The notes beneath the pieces are model-generated. The model was not told the origin of the DNA and made no database searches. It saw only the letters and a list, made by a program, of their open reading frames with translations. From contig CAYLKO010000004.1 of NCBI GenBank assembly GCA_964384525.1, positions 16,727 to 80,726 of the forward strand: DNA of 64,000 nucleotides, given 5' to 3'. This DNA comes from SHZI01 sp964384525 (GTDB taxonomy: Bacteria > Pseudomonadota > Gammaproteobacteria > Steroidobacterales > GCA-2729495). The position numbers and the translations under genes were made by a program. The stretch's first letter is position 1. Every line of letters begins with the position of its first letter. This document shows positions 40,755-51,163 of the stretch, in pieces.

Positions 40755-42614
40755 ATGTCAACTCATGAGACTGGATTTGCCGGAAACCGCCCACGGCTGT
40801 GGCAGCCATGGGCAGTGGTGCTCATGGCCATGGCCGCTGTGGCGACCGCCTCGGGCAGCGAGCCACGGCAGACCCAGGGAACCGCGTTGCAGCCCCTCAC
40901 CACGCCGGTCTTCTCGTCGGCGACCCAGGTTTACATCGTGCAGTTCAAGGCGCCGGCCGCCGTGGCCCGGCCAGACCACGCACCGACCGCGCGCGGAACG
41001 TCACAGCGCAAGCAGCGCTTTGATGCACGCACACCGGTCGTGCGCCAATACGCGAAGGAACTTCTCGCCACGCATGACGAAGCCCTCGCCGCCGTCGGCG
41101 CCGATCACGACAAGCTCTACAGTTATCGCTACGCCCTGAACGCCGTGGCCGCCCGCCTCACGCCGGAGCAGGCCCGCAAGCTGGCCGCCCGCAAGGATGT
41201 GCGCCGGGTCTGGAAGGACCACATGAGGTCCGTCAAGACCAACGCCAGCCCGGGCTTCCTCGGCCTGAACGCCAACAACGGTGGCCTGCGTCGGGATCTG
41301 CGCCTGCAGGGTGAGAACGTCGTCATCGGCGTGATCGACAGCGGCATCGCCCCCGGTCACCCCAGCTTTGCCGACACGGTGCCAGCCGACCGGCCGCGCC
41401 TGTGCAAATCCGAGTGGGCCGAGAAATCCCTGCTCGGCCTGTGGCTCTGCAAGCGCTTCAAACAGCGACCCGACGTGCTCGTCTACAGCCCCTTGCCCGA
41501 CTGGCACGGCACCTGCCAGCCCGGTGCAGGCTTTCTGACAACCAGCTGCAACAACAAGCTGATCGGTGCGCGCTGGTACATCGACGGCTTCCTCGCCGAA
41601 TATGCGCTCGACGAAAACGAGTTCCGCTCGGCACGCGATGCCGATGGCCACGGCACCCACATCGCGTCCGTCGCCGCGGGCAACTACGTCAACGCCACGC
41701 TGGCCGGGACGCGGGTGGCGAAGATCAGCGGCATGGCGCCCCGGGCGCGGATCGCGGTCTACAAGGCCTGCTGGCTGGAGCCGGGCGCCGTGCGCGCAAC
41801 CTGCAGCACGGCCGACCTGGCCCGCGCCATCGAGGATGCCGTGGCCGATGGCGTGGACATCATCAACTACTCCGTCGGCAGCGACGACGACATCACCGGT
41901 CCGGATGACCTGGCCCTGCTCGCGGCCACCAATGCCGGCGTGCTGGCCGTCGCGGCTGCCGGCAATGAGGGCCCCACGCCGGGCTCGCTGATCTCGCCTG
42001 CAGCCGCACCCTGGGTGCTGGCCGTGGGCGCCTCGAGCCGCACCGGCGACCACTTCCAGGAAGCGATCCGGGTCAACAGCCCGGTGGAGGTCAGGAACGA
42101 CTACGCCGCGATCGAGGCCGGCTTCACTCCGCGCCTGAAAGATGTGGGCCCGCTGACCCTGCGGCTCATACTCGTCGATGACAACTTCGTGGGCAGTTTC
42201 GATGGCGTGGCCGGCAGCACCTTTGATGGCTGCGAAGGCATCGTCAACACAGAGGAAGTGATCGGCCAGATCGCCTTCATGCAGCGGGGCGGCTGCGATT
42301 TCGGGATCAAGATCCGCAACGCGCAGACCGCCGGCGCCAAGGCCGTGCTGATCGACAACAACCAGGGTGAGCCGATCCTGATGACCGGCACCCGGGGCTC
42401 GGTGAACATCCCGGCGCTGATGATCGGCCAGACCGACGGCGAACGCCTGCGCGAGCGCCTCATCGACGACGACCCGGTCGAAGTCACGCTCGACAAACAG
42501 ATCATCCTCACGACGCGCGATGCCGGCAACCGGATGCAGGCCTTCTCCGGCCGCGGACCGAACCAGTGGGACGAGACGATCCTGAAGCCCGATGTCACGG
42601 CGCCCGGCGTGGAC
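40755..42614 (+). CDS. subtilisin-like serine protease (S8), part before scaffold gap
   Basis: First 620 codons of a secreted S8 peptidase. A signal peptide (about 18-34, WAVVLMAMAAVATASG) is followed by an I9-type propeptide (QVYIVQFKAPA ... RLTPEQARKLAARKDVRRVWKD). The catalytic Asp195 is in VIGVIDSGIAPGHPSF and His299 in DGHGTHIAS. A PA-domain insertion follows (QRGGCDFGIKIRNAQTAGAKAVLIDN). The segment ends KPDVTAPGVD at the gap; the Ser half follows in another frame because of the 10 Ns. The start ATG 40755 has no strong ribosome site. The upstream 100 bp hold nothing evident. Confidence 0.92.
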
Positions 42615-42624
42615 NNNNNNNNNN
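42615..42624. other. scaffold gap (10 Ns) inside protease gene
   Basis: Ten Ns between codons for KPDVTAPGVD and LAAQTPDV. The reading frames on the two sides differ. Family alignment expects one residue (Ile) between D and L, which needs only 2 missing bases, so the Ns are a placeholder and not the true length. Confidence 1.
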
Positions 42625-43996
42625 CCTCGCGGCCCAGACACCGGACGTGGCCAACAACGTGCGTGGCGAGCTGTTCCAGTACCTGTCGGGCACTTCGATG
42701 GCGGCGCCGCATGTGGCTGGCGTGGCCGCGCTCCTCAAGGAAGCCCATCCGGACTGGAGCCCGGCGATGTTGCGATCGGCCCTGGTGACCACCGGCCGCC
42801 AGGATATCCGCAACGAAAACGGCGATGCGGCGAACCCCTTTGACTTCGGCGGCGGGCACATACGGCCAAACCAGGCCATCGCTCCGGGGCTGGTCTACAA
42901 CGCCGACGCCGCCGACTTCGACGCCTTCCTCTGCGGTCGCGGTGATGAACGCCCCGACGTGGACTGTGCCGCGCTGGCCGCCGCAGGCTTGCCGACCGAT
43001 GGCAGCGACCTGAATCAGCAGTCGATCGCGCTCACCCGGCTGGTGCCGAGCCAGGTGGTTCAACGGCGACTCCCCAACGTGCGCCCGGCGGGTGTGTACA
43101 CGAGCAGCGTCCGCACGCCCACGACCATCACGGCGGAAGTCACGCCGCCGGTGCTGTCACTGGCAACCGGTGAAACCGCCGATGTGCAGATCCGCTTCAC
43201 CAGTGATGGCACGCAAACCGATGCCTGGCACTTCGGCTCGCTGACATGGACAGGCCCCGAGGCCACCGTCCGCTCGCCCATCGCGATCAAGACACAGCCC
43301 TTCGCGGCGCCGCTGTTCCTGCGGGCGACAGCCGCCTCCGGCACCACCAGCATGCCGATTGAGACAGCTTATTCCGGCAGCTACCTGCCGGTGCTGAGTG
43401 GCCTCGAAGCCAGTGGCCAGAGCCAGTCCCAGGCGATCCGCGACCAGTTCACCAACACCGTCGCCGACGATCCGGAAGACCTCTACACCTTCGTGCAGCC
43501 CAATGCCGGCTCACTGCCGGACTCCGTGCGGCGCATTCCCGTCGTGGTCCCGGCAGGCACCCGCTATCTGCGGGTGGCGCTCCACCAGCAGAACACCAGC
43601 CCCGATGCCGACCTCGACCTGTATCTGTATGTGTGCCCAGGCTTCGGCACCTGCACCGCAGAAGCCGTGCCGAGCGTGAACCAGGGATCGGAAGAAGTCA
43701 TCAACGTGATTCCCGACAAGGGCCAGCAGTTTGTTCCGGCCGGTGAATACTTTGTCGACGTGCACGGTTATGACGCGCCGGCCGGCAGCGCCACCTTCCG
43801 CCTGTTCGTGTGGACAGTGGGCGCCAACCGGAACAATGCCAGCGTGACGGCACCGGCCAGCGTCACGGCCGGCACGGATCAGAGCTTGAGTTTCGACTGG
43901 CAGAACCTGAACAGTGGTGAGTATGTCGGGCTCATCACCCATACCGACGGCACCACCACGCTGGGCCAGACCGTGATCGAAATCACCGCCCCCTGA
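42625..43996 (+). CDS. subtilisin-like serine protease (S8), part after scaffold gap
   Basis: C-terminal 456 residues of the same protease. The catalytic Ser lies in YLSGTSMAAPHVAGVAALLKEAHPDWSP. Then come an Fn3-like/C-terminal protease domain (ANPFDFGGGHIRPNQAIAPGLVYN) and a bacterial pre-peptidase-like or immunoglobulin-like end (YLRVALHQQNTSPDADLDLYLYVCPG, ending TVIEITAP). Joined through a two-base fill, the full protein would be about 1077 residues, typical of large secreted subtilases. It is not a pseudogene on present evidence. Confidence 0.9.
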
Positions 43997-44021
43997 CCCT
44001 GCCGCCACCCATACTTCCGCG

Positions 44022-44873
44022 GTGCACGACTCGAAGATATTCAGCTTCGTTCAGCAACTGGCCGCCAACCTGAAGCCGGAGCTGGATCTGCCGGCCTTTC
44101 CGCAAGTGGTCCGGCAACTGCAGGTCGCCCTGCTGAACGAGCAGACCACCACCCGGGACGTCGTGAACATCACGGCCTCGGAACCGGTGCTCAGCGCCCG
44201 CTTCATGCAGATGGCCAATTCCGCGGCCTTCAATCCCGGCGGCACGCCGGTGGCAAGCCTCGGCAATGCGGTGAACCGGCTCGGCTTCAACCTGGTGCGC
44301 ACGGTAGCCACGGCGTTTGCGCTTCGCCAGCTGAGTCGCGACACCCTGCTCGGCGCCATTCGCGATGATCTGGAGCTGGTGTGGAAAACCAGCAATGAAG
44401 TGGCCGCCATCTGTTATGCCGTGGGTCGGCAGGCCTTCGGCCGACAGCCCGATGAAGCCATGATGGCCGGCCTGTTGCACGGCATCGGCCGCCTCTACAT
44501 CCTCATGCACGCTCATCAGAATGATTCCGCGCTGCTCGAAGACCCGGACTTTGCGGCAACGCTGGAAGCCTGGCAGCCGGTCATCGGCAAAGCCATCCTG
44601 GAAGCCTGGGGGCTGCCGCAGCGGATCTGCGCGGCAGTCGAAAATCAGGACTATCTGCTGGCTGGCGGTTCTGCCGACCTGGAGCCCCTGACCCGCCTGT
44701 TGTCCGCGGCCAAGCTGCACTACCGGCTGGATGCCGAACCGGAACTCCGGCAGCAACATCCGGATGCCGAGTTCACGCTGAATGACGTCAACTTGGGCAA
44801 GGGCTCGTTCATGGAGCTCATCGCGGTCAGCCGGGATGACCGGGAAAGCATGCAGCAGCTGCTGATGGCCTAG
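44022..44873 (+). CDS. HDOD domain protein
   Basis: Protein of 283 residues with an HDOD domain, a metal-independent relative of HD phosphohydrolases used in signalling. It contains LDLPAFPQVVRQLQVALLNEQT, ITASEPVLSARFMQMANSAAF and MMAGLLHGIGRLYILMHAH; the HD-type catalytic pair is replaced (HGI), as usual for HDOD. The start is GTG 44022. Its stop TAG shares the palindrome CTAG with the stop of the convergent MFS gene. Confidence 0.9.
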   Translation: MHDSKIFSFVQQLAANLKPELDLPAFPQVVRQLQVALLNEQTTTRDVVNITASEPVLSARFMQMANSAAFNPGGTPVASLGNAVNRLGFNLVRTVATAFALRQLSRDTLLGAIRDDLELVWKTSNEVAAICYAVGRQAFGRQPDEAMMAGLLHGIGRLYILMHAHQNDSALLEDPDFAATLEAWQPVIGKAILEAWGLPQRICAAVENQDYLLAGGSADLEPLTRLLSAAKLHYRLDAEPELRQQHPDAEFTLNDVNLGKGSFMELIAVSRDDRESMQQLLMA

Positions 44874-46066
44874 CTGCGTGCCGCAAACAGCAGGGCAGTC
44901 AACGCGATCAGGCTGAAGCCGGCGCCCACGAGAAAAGTTGCTGGCGCCCCCAGAGACTCCCAGAGCACGCCGGCCACGCCGCTGCCCAGAAACAGCATCA
45001 GGCCGGTCAGCACATTGTAGAAACCGAAGGCCGTGCCGAGGTGCCGATGGTCGACGGTATCCGCCACCAGCGCCGAGAGCAGCCCCTGCGACAAGCCGAG
45101 GTGCAACCCCCAGCAGGCTGCACCGGCAAACACCTGCGCGGGCGAGGTGGCTGCGGCCAGCAGCAGATCCGCAACCACCAGCACCACCAGCGACACGGCC
45201 AGCAGCCGGCGGCGCGACCAGTACCGCGCCGCGAGGCCGGTCGGATAGGCAGACGCGGCATAGACGAGGCTCATCACCATCGCGATGGCCGGCACAAAAT
45301 GCAGAGGCAGGCCGAGCTGCTGGCCACGCAGGATCAGGAAGGCCTCGCTGAAGCGGGCCAGCGCAATGACGCCGCCGAGCGCAACCACCAGCCAGTAGCG
45401 GCGGTCCAGATCGCCAGCCAGCAGCATCAACTTGCGCCATGGCGTGGTGGCGCGACGGCTTGGCGACACATCGGCAACCCGCTCCGGCTCCTCGATGCCG
45501 AACACCAGCAGGGCAACCGCCAGCCCGGCCGGGACGACGGCCACCCACAGCACGGCCCGCAGATCATCGCTCCAGAGCAGCAACAGGCCGATGGCGGCGA
45601 GCGGCCCGAGAAATGCGCCCAGGGAATCCAGTGACTGGCGCAGGCCAAAGGCGGCATTGCGTTCGTCGGGCCGGACCACCTCGGCAATGAGCGCATCCCG
45701 GGGCGCACCGCGGATGCCCTTGCCGACCCGATCCAGAAAGCGCGCCGCGAAGATCCAGCCCACGGAGCCGGCCAGGGGAAACATCGGCTTGGTCAGCGCG
45801 GCAAGGCCGTAACCGGCAATGATCAGTCCCTTGCGGCGTCGCCACCGATCGCTCAACACGCCGGAAAACACCTTGGTGATCGAGGCCGTGGCCTCCGCCA
45901 GGCCTTCGAGCAGACCAACTGTCACGGCACTGGCACCAAGGATGGAAACCAGAAAGACCGGAAGGATGCTGTGGATCAGCTCGGACGATGCGTCCATGCA
46001 CAGCGAGGTCAGGCCCAGCACCACCACGGTGCGCGGCAGGGCGGCGGGCAACCGGCTCCGGATCAT
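44870..46066 (-). CDS. MFS transporter
   Basis: About 398 residues with 11-12 predicted membrane helices. The MFS loop motif between helices 2 and 3 appears as VFSGVLSDRWRRRKGLIIAGYGLA, and the second half has the corresponding YPTGLAARYWSRRRLLAVSL. N-terminal SSELIHSILPVFLVSILGASAVTVGLLEG resembles the drug/fosmidomycin-like exporters; the substrate is unknown. The start ATG 46066 shares a base with the tag stop, indicating coupling; a GTG at 46081 is an alternative. Confidence 0.88.
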   Translation of the reverse strand: MIRSRLPAALPRTVVVLGLTSLCMDASSELIHSILPVFLVSILGASAVTVGLLEGLAEATASITKVFSGVLSDRWRRRKGLIIAGYGLAALTKPMFPLAGSVGWIFAARFLDRVGKGIRGAPRDALIAEVVRPDERNAAFGLRQSLDSLGAFLGPLAAIGLLLLWSDDLRAVLWVAVVPAGLAVALLVFGIEEPERVADVSPSRRATTPWRKLMLLAGDLDRRYWLVVALGGVIALARFSEAFLILRGQQLGLPLHFVPAIAMVMSLVYAASAYPTGLAARYWSRRRLLAVSLVVLVVADLLLAAATSPAQVFAGAACWGLHLGLSQGLLSALVADTVDHRHLGTAFGFYNVLTGLMLFLGSGVAGVLWESLGAPATFLVGAGFSLIALTALLFAARS

Positions 46067-46647
46067 CAAAGACGCACGCACTCCCGATGGCGGAAACAGC
46101 TCACCAGATGATCATTGATCAGGCCCGTTGCCTGCAGATGGGCATAGAGTATGGTGCTGCCGACGAAGCGGAAACCCCGCTTTTTCATGTCCTTGCTGAG
46201 CGCATCGGACTCGGCGCTGGTCGCCGGCACTTCCGACGACAACCGCCACCGATTGCGGCGCGGCTTGCCGCCGACAAAGCCCCAGATGTAGCGATCGAAG
46301 CTGCCGACCTCCGCCTGCAGTTCGAGAAATGCCCGGGCATTGCTCACCGCCGCTTCCACCTTGAGGCGATTGCGGATGATGCCCGGGTCTTCGAGCAGGC
46401 GCTCGATCCGGGCTTTGGTGAAGCGGGCGACCTTCACCGGATCGAAATCCGCGAAGGCCCGGCGATAGCCTGCGCGACGATGCAGGACCGTGGACCACGA
46501 CAGTCCCGCCTGCGCACTCTCCAGAATCAGGAATTCGAACTGCCGGCGATCGTCATGCACCGGCACACCCCATTCTTCATCGTGATAGGCGAGATAGGCG
46601 GGGCTGACCCCTTCGGACCAGGGGCAGCGGGACTTCGACGGGACCAT
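46066..46647 (-). CDS. tag: DNA-3-methyladenine glycosylase I
   Basis: Tag excises 3-methyladenine from DNA. The 193-residue protein has RCPWSEG, YHDEEWGVPVHDDRRQFEFLILESAQAGLSWSTVLHRR, IRNRLKVEAAVSNARAFL and the C-terminal GSTILYAHLQATGLINDH with CFRHRE, giving the zinc-binding Cys/His set of the family. The start at 46647 is supported by a GGGAGG site five to six bases upstream; the longer reading from 46710 lacks one and would run close to aroE. Confidence 0.96.
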   Translation of the reverse strand: MVPSKSRCPWSEGVSPAYLAYHDEEWGVPVHDDRRQFEFLILESAQAGLSWSTVLHRRAGYRRAFADFDPVKVARFTKARIERLLEDPGIIRNRLKVEAAVSNARAFLELQAEVGSFDRYIWGFVGGKPRRNRWRLSSEVPATSAESDALSKDMKKRGFRFVGSTILYAHLQATGLINDHLVSCFRHRECVRL

Positions 46648-46727
46648 GAGCACCTCCCAACCCTCGACAGGGCAGGTATCATGGAAAAGGATAGGCGTTT
46701 CGCCAGACACAAGGGTGGGGACTGCAC

Positions 46728-47582
46728 ATGACAGACCGGTACGGAGTCATCGGCCACCCGATTGCCCACAGCAAATCACCGGTCATCCATCGCCTGTTTG
46801 CCGACGCCACCGGCCAGGACCTCTCCTACGAAGCCATCGATATCCCGCCGGAACAACTGGCAGACCGGGTGCGGGGCTTGTTCGCCGAGGGCTTTCGCGG
46901 CCTGAATGTCACCGTACCGCACAAGTCGGCCGTGCTGGCGCTGACCTCCCGGCTCACGTCGCGGGCCGAGCTGGCGGGGGCGGTGAACACCCTGATCAAG
47001 CATGCCGACGGCGCCATCGAGGGTGACAACACCGATGGCACCGGACTCGTGAACGACCTGCGGCAGAATCTGCGGACCAGGCTGGCCGGCACCCGCATCC
47101 TGATCCTGGGCGCGGGCGGCGCGACCCGGGGCATCGTGCCGGCGTTGTTCGACACCAACCCACGCGACATCATGATCGCCAATCGCACGCTGGCCCGGGC
47201 GCAGGCACTGGCCCGGGATTTCCGCATGCTGGGCAAGATTCTGGCCTGCGAGTTCCAGGAACTGGGCGGGCAGCACTTCAACGTGGTGATCAACGCCACG
47301 TCGGCCGGGCTGCACGGCGAGATGCCGCCGTTTCCGGCCTCGATCCTCGGCCCGGACACCCTGTGTTACGACCTGTCCTACGCCATGCAGGACACGCCCT
47401 TCGTCATCTGGGCGAAAGAGCACGGCGCGGGCCGCATCGCCCAGGGCTGGGGCATGCTGGTGGAACAGGCGGCCGAATCGTTTTACGCCTGGCGGGGTGT
47501 GCGCCCCGACACCCGCCCCATCATCGCCAGACTGCCGGGCTCTCCCGGCGCCACGGACACGATGCAAAAGCGCCTCGCCTGA
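46728..47582 (+). CDS. aroE: shikimate dehydrogenase
   Basis: AroE reduces 3-dehydroshikimate with NADPH in aromatic amino acid synthesis. The 284-residue protein begins YGVIGHPIAHSKSPVIH, with catalytic Lys in LNVTVPHKSAV, EGDNTDGTGLVND (catalytic Asp), the NADP-binding ILILGAGGATRGIVPAL with ANRTLARAQALA, and INATSAGLHGEMPPF. A C-terminal GWGMLVEQAAESFYAWRG completes the fold. It is divergent from tag. Confidence 0.97.
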   Translation: MTDRYGVIGHPIAHSKSPVIHRLFADATGQDLSYEAIDIPPEQLADRVRGLFAEGFRGLNVTVPHKSAVLALTSRLTSRAELAGAVNTLIKHADGAIEGDNTDGTGLVNDLRQNLRTRLAGTRILILGAGGATRGIVPALFDTNPRDIMIANRTLARAQALARDFRMLGKILACEFQELGGQHFNVVINATSAGLHGEMPPFPASILGPDTLCYDLSYAMQDTPFVIWAKEHGAGRIAQGWGMLVEQAAESFYAWRGVRPDTRPIIARLPGSPGATDTMQKRLA

Positions 47583-47616
47583 TCTGCTGACCTGATCTGC
47601 TGGCCGGGCCCGCTGG
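47578..47616 (+). repeat. 13-bp tandem repeat at aroE stop
   Basis: Three 13-bp units (47578-47590, 47591-47603, 47604-47616) with a partial fourth. The first contains the aroE stop. Because the period is not a multiple of three, TGA triplets at 47580, 47588 and 47593 fall in all three frames. Confidence 0.85.
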
Positions 47617-47626
47617 CCGGCCGGCT

Positions 47627-48976
47627 TCAGCGCATCGTCACCAGTTCTTCGGCGGCGGTGGGGTGAATGGCCACGGTGTCGTCGAAGTCGCGCTTGGTGG
47701 CGCCCATGCGGATGGCCACCGCGACGCCCTGGAGCATTTCATCGGCGCCGGGGCCCAAGATGAGGCACCCCACGACGCGCTCCTCGGCGCCCACGGTCAC
47801 GAGCTTCATCCGGGTTTTCGGTTTGTGCTCCGTGATGCCGTGGTAGAGCGGCACGAACTCGGTCTGGTACGTCTTTACCGGTTCGCCGAAGCGGGCCCGG
47901 GCATCGGCTTCGCTGTAGCCGCAGGTGCCGATCGGTGGATGACTGAACACCACGGTCGGAATGTATTCATAGTCCAGGTGCCGGCCGGCCATGCCGCCGA
48001 AGCGCCGGTCCGCCGTGCGCCGGCCAGCCGCCACCGCCACGGGCGTCAGGGCCATGCGACCCGTGACATCGCCGAGCGCGTGGATGTGCGGCACATTGGT
48101 GGCCTGATAGCGGTCGGTGGGAATGAAGCCCATGGCATCGGTATCGACGCCGGCTGCCTCGAGGTTCAGATCCGCCGTGACCGGGTCGCGACCCACCGCC
48201 CAGATCAGCGCATCGAAGGGACCGTGGCGACGGTCATCATCCGTGGCCAGAATCAGCCCCCCGGGCTCACGGGCCAGTGCGACCGGGATCGCCTGGGTCA
48301 GCACCTGGATGCCATCGCTGGTCATGGCCGTCATCAGGCCCTGCTGCAGGTACTCATCGAAACTGCGCACCACGCTGTTCTTCCGCACCAGCAGGCTGAC
48401 ATCCGAGCCCAGGGCCCGCAGAGCACCCGCAAACTCCACGGCGATATAGCCGGAGCCGACCACCGCGACCCGTTGCGGCCGGCGCTCCAGGGCGAAGAAA
48501 TCATCCGAGGTCAGGCCCAGCTCATGGCCGGGAATCGCCGGCACCATGGGCCGGCCACCGGTGGCAATCATGATGTGCGGGGCCGCCAGGCGCCGATCGC
48601 CGGCCACCACCGTGTGCGGGTCGGAAAAATGCGCCCGGGCGATCACGTGGTCGATGCCCTTTTTGGCCAGATTCCGCGCGTAGATGCCGTTCAGCCGCTG
48701 GATGTAGGCCTGGCGTTTGGCCACGAATCCCGCCCAGTCGTGGCCGCGCACCGTGAGGTCGAAGCCGTAATCCCGCGCGTCCTCGAAGGCATGGGCCAGC
48801 TGGGCGGCGTTGAAGGTGATCTTCTTGGGGACACAACCCACGTTGACACAGGTGCCGCCCAGCGGGGCTGACTCCACCAGCGCCACGCGGGCGCCGTATT
48901 CAGCCGCCCGCTGGGAAGCGGCCAGTCCGGCGCTGCCGCCGCCGATCACGAGGAGGTCGAAGGTTTCCGGTTTCAT
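47627..48976 (-). CDS. gor: glutathione reductase
   Basis: FAD flavoprotein of 449 residues that reduces glutathione disulfide with NADPH. FAD-binding LLVIGGGSAGLAASQRAAEYG and the redox-active disulfide GGTCVNVGCVPKK are near the N-terminus. NADPH-binding VAVVGSGYIAVEFAGAL follows, and the C-terminal dimer domain has VVFSHPPIGTCGYSE and the catalytic His in VAIHPTAAEELVTM. The start at 48976 puts the FAD motif at the usual distance; upstream bases lack a good ribosome site. Confidence 0.95.
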   Translation of the reverse strand: MKPETFDLLVIGGGSAGLAASQRAAEYGARVALVESAPLGGTCVNVGCVPKKITFNAAQLAHAFEDARDYGFDLTVRGHDWAGFVAKRQAYIQRLNGIYARNLAKKGIDHVIARAHFSDPHTVVAGDRRLAAPHIMIATGGRPMVPAIPGHELGLTSDDFFALERRPQRVAVVGSGYIAVEFAGALRALGSDVSLLVRKNSVVRSFDEYLQQGLMTAMTSDGIQVLTQAIPVALAREPGGLILATDDDRRHGPFDALIWAVGRDPVTADLNLEAAGVDTDAMGFIPTDRYQATNVPHIHALGDVTGRMALTPVAVAAGRRTADRRFGGMAGRHLDYEYIPTVVFSHPPIGTCGYSEADARARFGEPVKTYQTEFVPLYHGITEHKPKTRMKLVTVGAEERVVGCLILGPGADEMLQGVAVAIRMGATKRDFDDTVAIHPTAAEELVTMR

Positions 48977-49064
48977 ATCAGGATCATGCCGTGCTTGATG
49001 CCGAGAGGGTGGCTGCCAGGGAGCCGGCAGTGTAGCAAGCACCGATTTCCGTTAGGATTTCCCG

Positions 49065-51149
49065 ATGCCAGAGAATCCCCTGCTCATCGCCGACGGCCTG
49101 CCCGAGTTCCACCGGATCCGGCCTGAACACGTGGAACAGGCGGTGCTGGCCACGCTGGATGCCAACCGGACCGAGCTCGACCGGCTGTTGACCGCCGCCG
49201 AAGGCCAGCCGCTGGACTTCGATGCAACCGTCCTGCCGATGGAAGCGCTGAGCGACCGCCTGCACCGGGTGTGGTCGCCGGTGCAGCACCTGCAGGCGGT
49301 GGCCAACTCGCCGGAACTGCGGGCCGCCTACAACGCCTGTCTGCCGGCCATTTCCCGCTATGCCACGGAAATGGGCCACAACCAGCGTCTTTATGAGCTG
49401 TACGGGCGCCTGATCACCCAATCCCACAACAAGCGGGCCACCAGCAAGCCAGCCGATGGTCCGCCAACCGGCACTTTGCGGGAGGGGACGCGCGAGGGTG
49501 CGGCCCGGCTGCTGGAGCTCGCCATCCGGGACTTTCGCCTGTCCGGCGTGCACCTGCCGCCGGAGCAGAAAGCCCGTTTCAAGACCTTGATGGAGGAGCT
49601 CTCCACCACCGAGGCCGGCTTCGAGCAGAACGTGCTCGACTCCGCAGCGGCCTGGTCACTGCATATCGACGCCGCGACCCGGGTGCAGGGCATTCCGGCC
49701 AACATTCTCGAACCAGCTGCCGAACGGGCCCGGGCTGCGGGCAAGACGGGCTGGATCTTTGCGCTGGATCAGCCCACCTATGTGGCCATCGTCACCCACG
49801 CCGACGACCGCGACCTGCGCGAGGCCCTCTGCAAAGCCTGGGTCACCCGCGCTTCGGATCAGGCGGACTACTCGCCCGGCCACGACAACAGCCAGCTGAT
49901 CGAACAGATCCTCGCACTGCGCCACGAGGCTGCCGGGATCATCGGCTATCCCAACTTCGCCGCGTACTCGCTCGCCACGAAGATGGCGAAATCGGTGGAC
50001 GAGGTGCGCGAATTCCTGATTGAACTGGTGCGCCACTCGCGACCAGCCGCCCGCCGCGAGCTGGCCGAGCTCGAAGCCTTCGCCGGCCGGGTCATCGAAC
50101 CCTGGGACCTCGCCTACTACTCGGAGAAACTTCGCCACAAGACCTACGCCATTTCCGATGAATCCCTGCGTCCCTACTTTCCGCTGCCAAGGGTCCTCGA
50201 GGGATTGTTCGCCGTCGTCGAAAAGCTGTATGGCATCCGCATCGTGCGGGTGGACGGCGTGGAGGGCTGGGAGCCGCACGTCGAGTACTACCGGCTCGTG
50301 AACGCCGAGGGCCGGGAAGTCGGCGGCTTCTACACGGACTTTTATGCCCGCTCGAACAAGCGTTCCGGTGCCTGGATGGACCAGTGCCTGAACCGGCTGC
50401 CGCAAGGCGCGGCCATCCGCACGCCGGTGGCCTATCTCGTGTGCAATTTCTCGTTGCCCACCAACGGCACGCCTTCGCTCATCACGCACGACGAGATGGT
50501 CACCGTGTTCCACGAGATGGGCCATGTCCTGCACCACCTGCTCACGCGCATCGACTATCCCAGCGTCGGCGGCATCAATGGCGTGCCCTGGGATGCGGTG
50601 GAGCTGCCCAGCCAGTTCATGGAAACCTTCGCCTGGGAACCCGAAGTGGTGGCCTTGAGTTCAGGGCATTACCAGACCGGCGAGCCATTGCCGGCGGCGA
50701 TCCTCGAAGCGCTGCGCAAGTCGAAGAACTTCCAGTCGGCCCTGCAGATGGTCCGTCAGCTCGAGTTCGCACTCTTTGATCTGCGCATCCATGCCGAGTA
50801 CGACCCTGCCGTTGGCGGACGGATTATGGATATCCTCGCCGAGGTGCGCGCTTCGGTCGCCGTGATCCGGCAGCCGGCATGGAACCGCTTTGCCCATGCC
50901 TTCACGCATATCTTCGGTGGTGGCTACGCCGCCGGTTACTACAGCTACAAATGGGCCGAAGTGCTGGCAGCCGACGCCTTCTCGGCCTTTGCCGAGACCG
51001 GCCTGTTCAATGCGGATCTCGCCCGGCGATTCAAGGAGAACGTGCTGGAGATCGGCGGCACGCGCGACATCGGCGAGGCCTTCGTCGCCTTTCGCGGCCG
51101 GCCGGCGCAGGTGGAGGCGCTGTTGCGGCAGTCGGGGATCGAGGGGTGA
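49065..51149 (+). CDS. prlC: oligopeptidase A (M3 metalloprotease)
   Basis: Cytoplasmic zinc peptidase of 694 residues that degrades signal peptides and short peptides. The HEXXH motif is HEMGH (483-487, in TVFHEMGHVLHHLLT), and the family block EVGGFYTDFYARSNKRSGAW lies about 60 residues before it. The length matches E. coli PrlC (680). The next gene (hipA-like) converges 15 bp after the stop, with no terminator seen between. Confidence 0.95.
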   Translation: MPENPLLIADGLPEFHRIRPEHVEQAVLATLDANRTELDRLLTAAEGQPLDFDATVLPMEALSDRLHRVWSPVQHLQAVANSPELRAAYNACLPAISRYATEMGHNQRLYELYGRLITQSHNKRATSKPADGPPTGTLREGTREGAARLLELAIRDFRLSGVHLPPEQKARFKTLMEELSTTEAGFEQNVLDSAAAWSLHIDAATRVQGIPANILEPAAERARAAGKTGWIFALDQPTYVAIVTHADDRDLREALCKAWVTRASDQADYSPGHDNSQLIEQILALRHEAAGIIGYPNFAAYSLATKMAKSVDEVREFLIELVRHSRPAARRELAELEAFAGRVIEPWDLAYYSEKLRHKTYAISDESLRPYFPLPRVLEGLFAVVEKLYGIRIVRVDGVEGWEPHVEYYRLVNAEGREVGGFYTDFYARSNKRSGAWMDQCLNRLPQGAAIRTPVAYLVCNFSLPTNGTPSLITHDEMVTVFHEMGHVLHHLLTRIDYPSVGGINGVPWDAVELPSQFMETFAWEPEVVALSSGHYQTGEPLPAAILEALRKSKNFQSALQMVRQLEFALFDLRIHAEYDPAVGGRIMDILAEVRASVAVIRQPAWNRFAHAFTHIFGGGYAAGYYSYKWAEVLAADAFSAFAETGLFNADLARRFKENVLEIGGTRDIGEAFVAFRGRPAQVEALLRQSGIEG

Positions 51150-51163
51150 GCGTGCGGTAACCG

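Noticed and set aside
40755..43996. Reading the split protease as a pseudogene
   Set aside because: The only break coincides with the N run, and both halves are fully conserved up to the gap; a placeholder-length gap explains it better.
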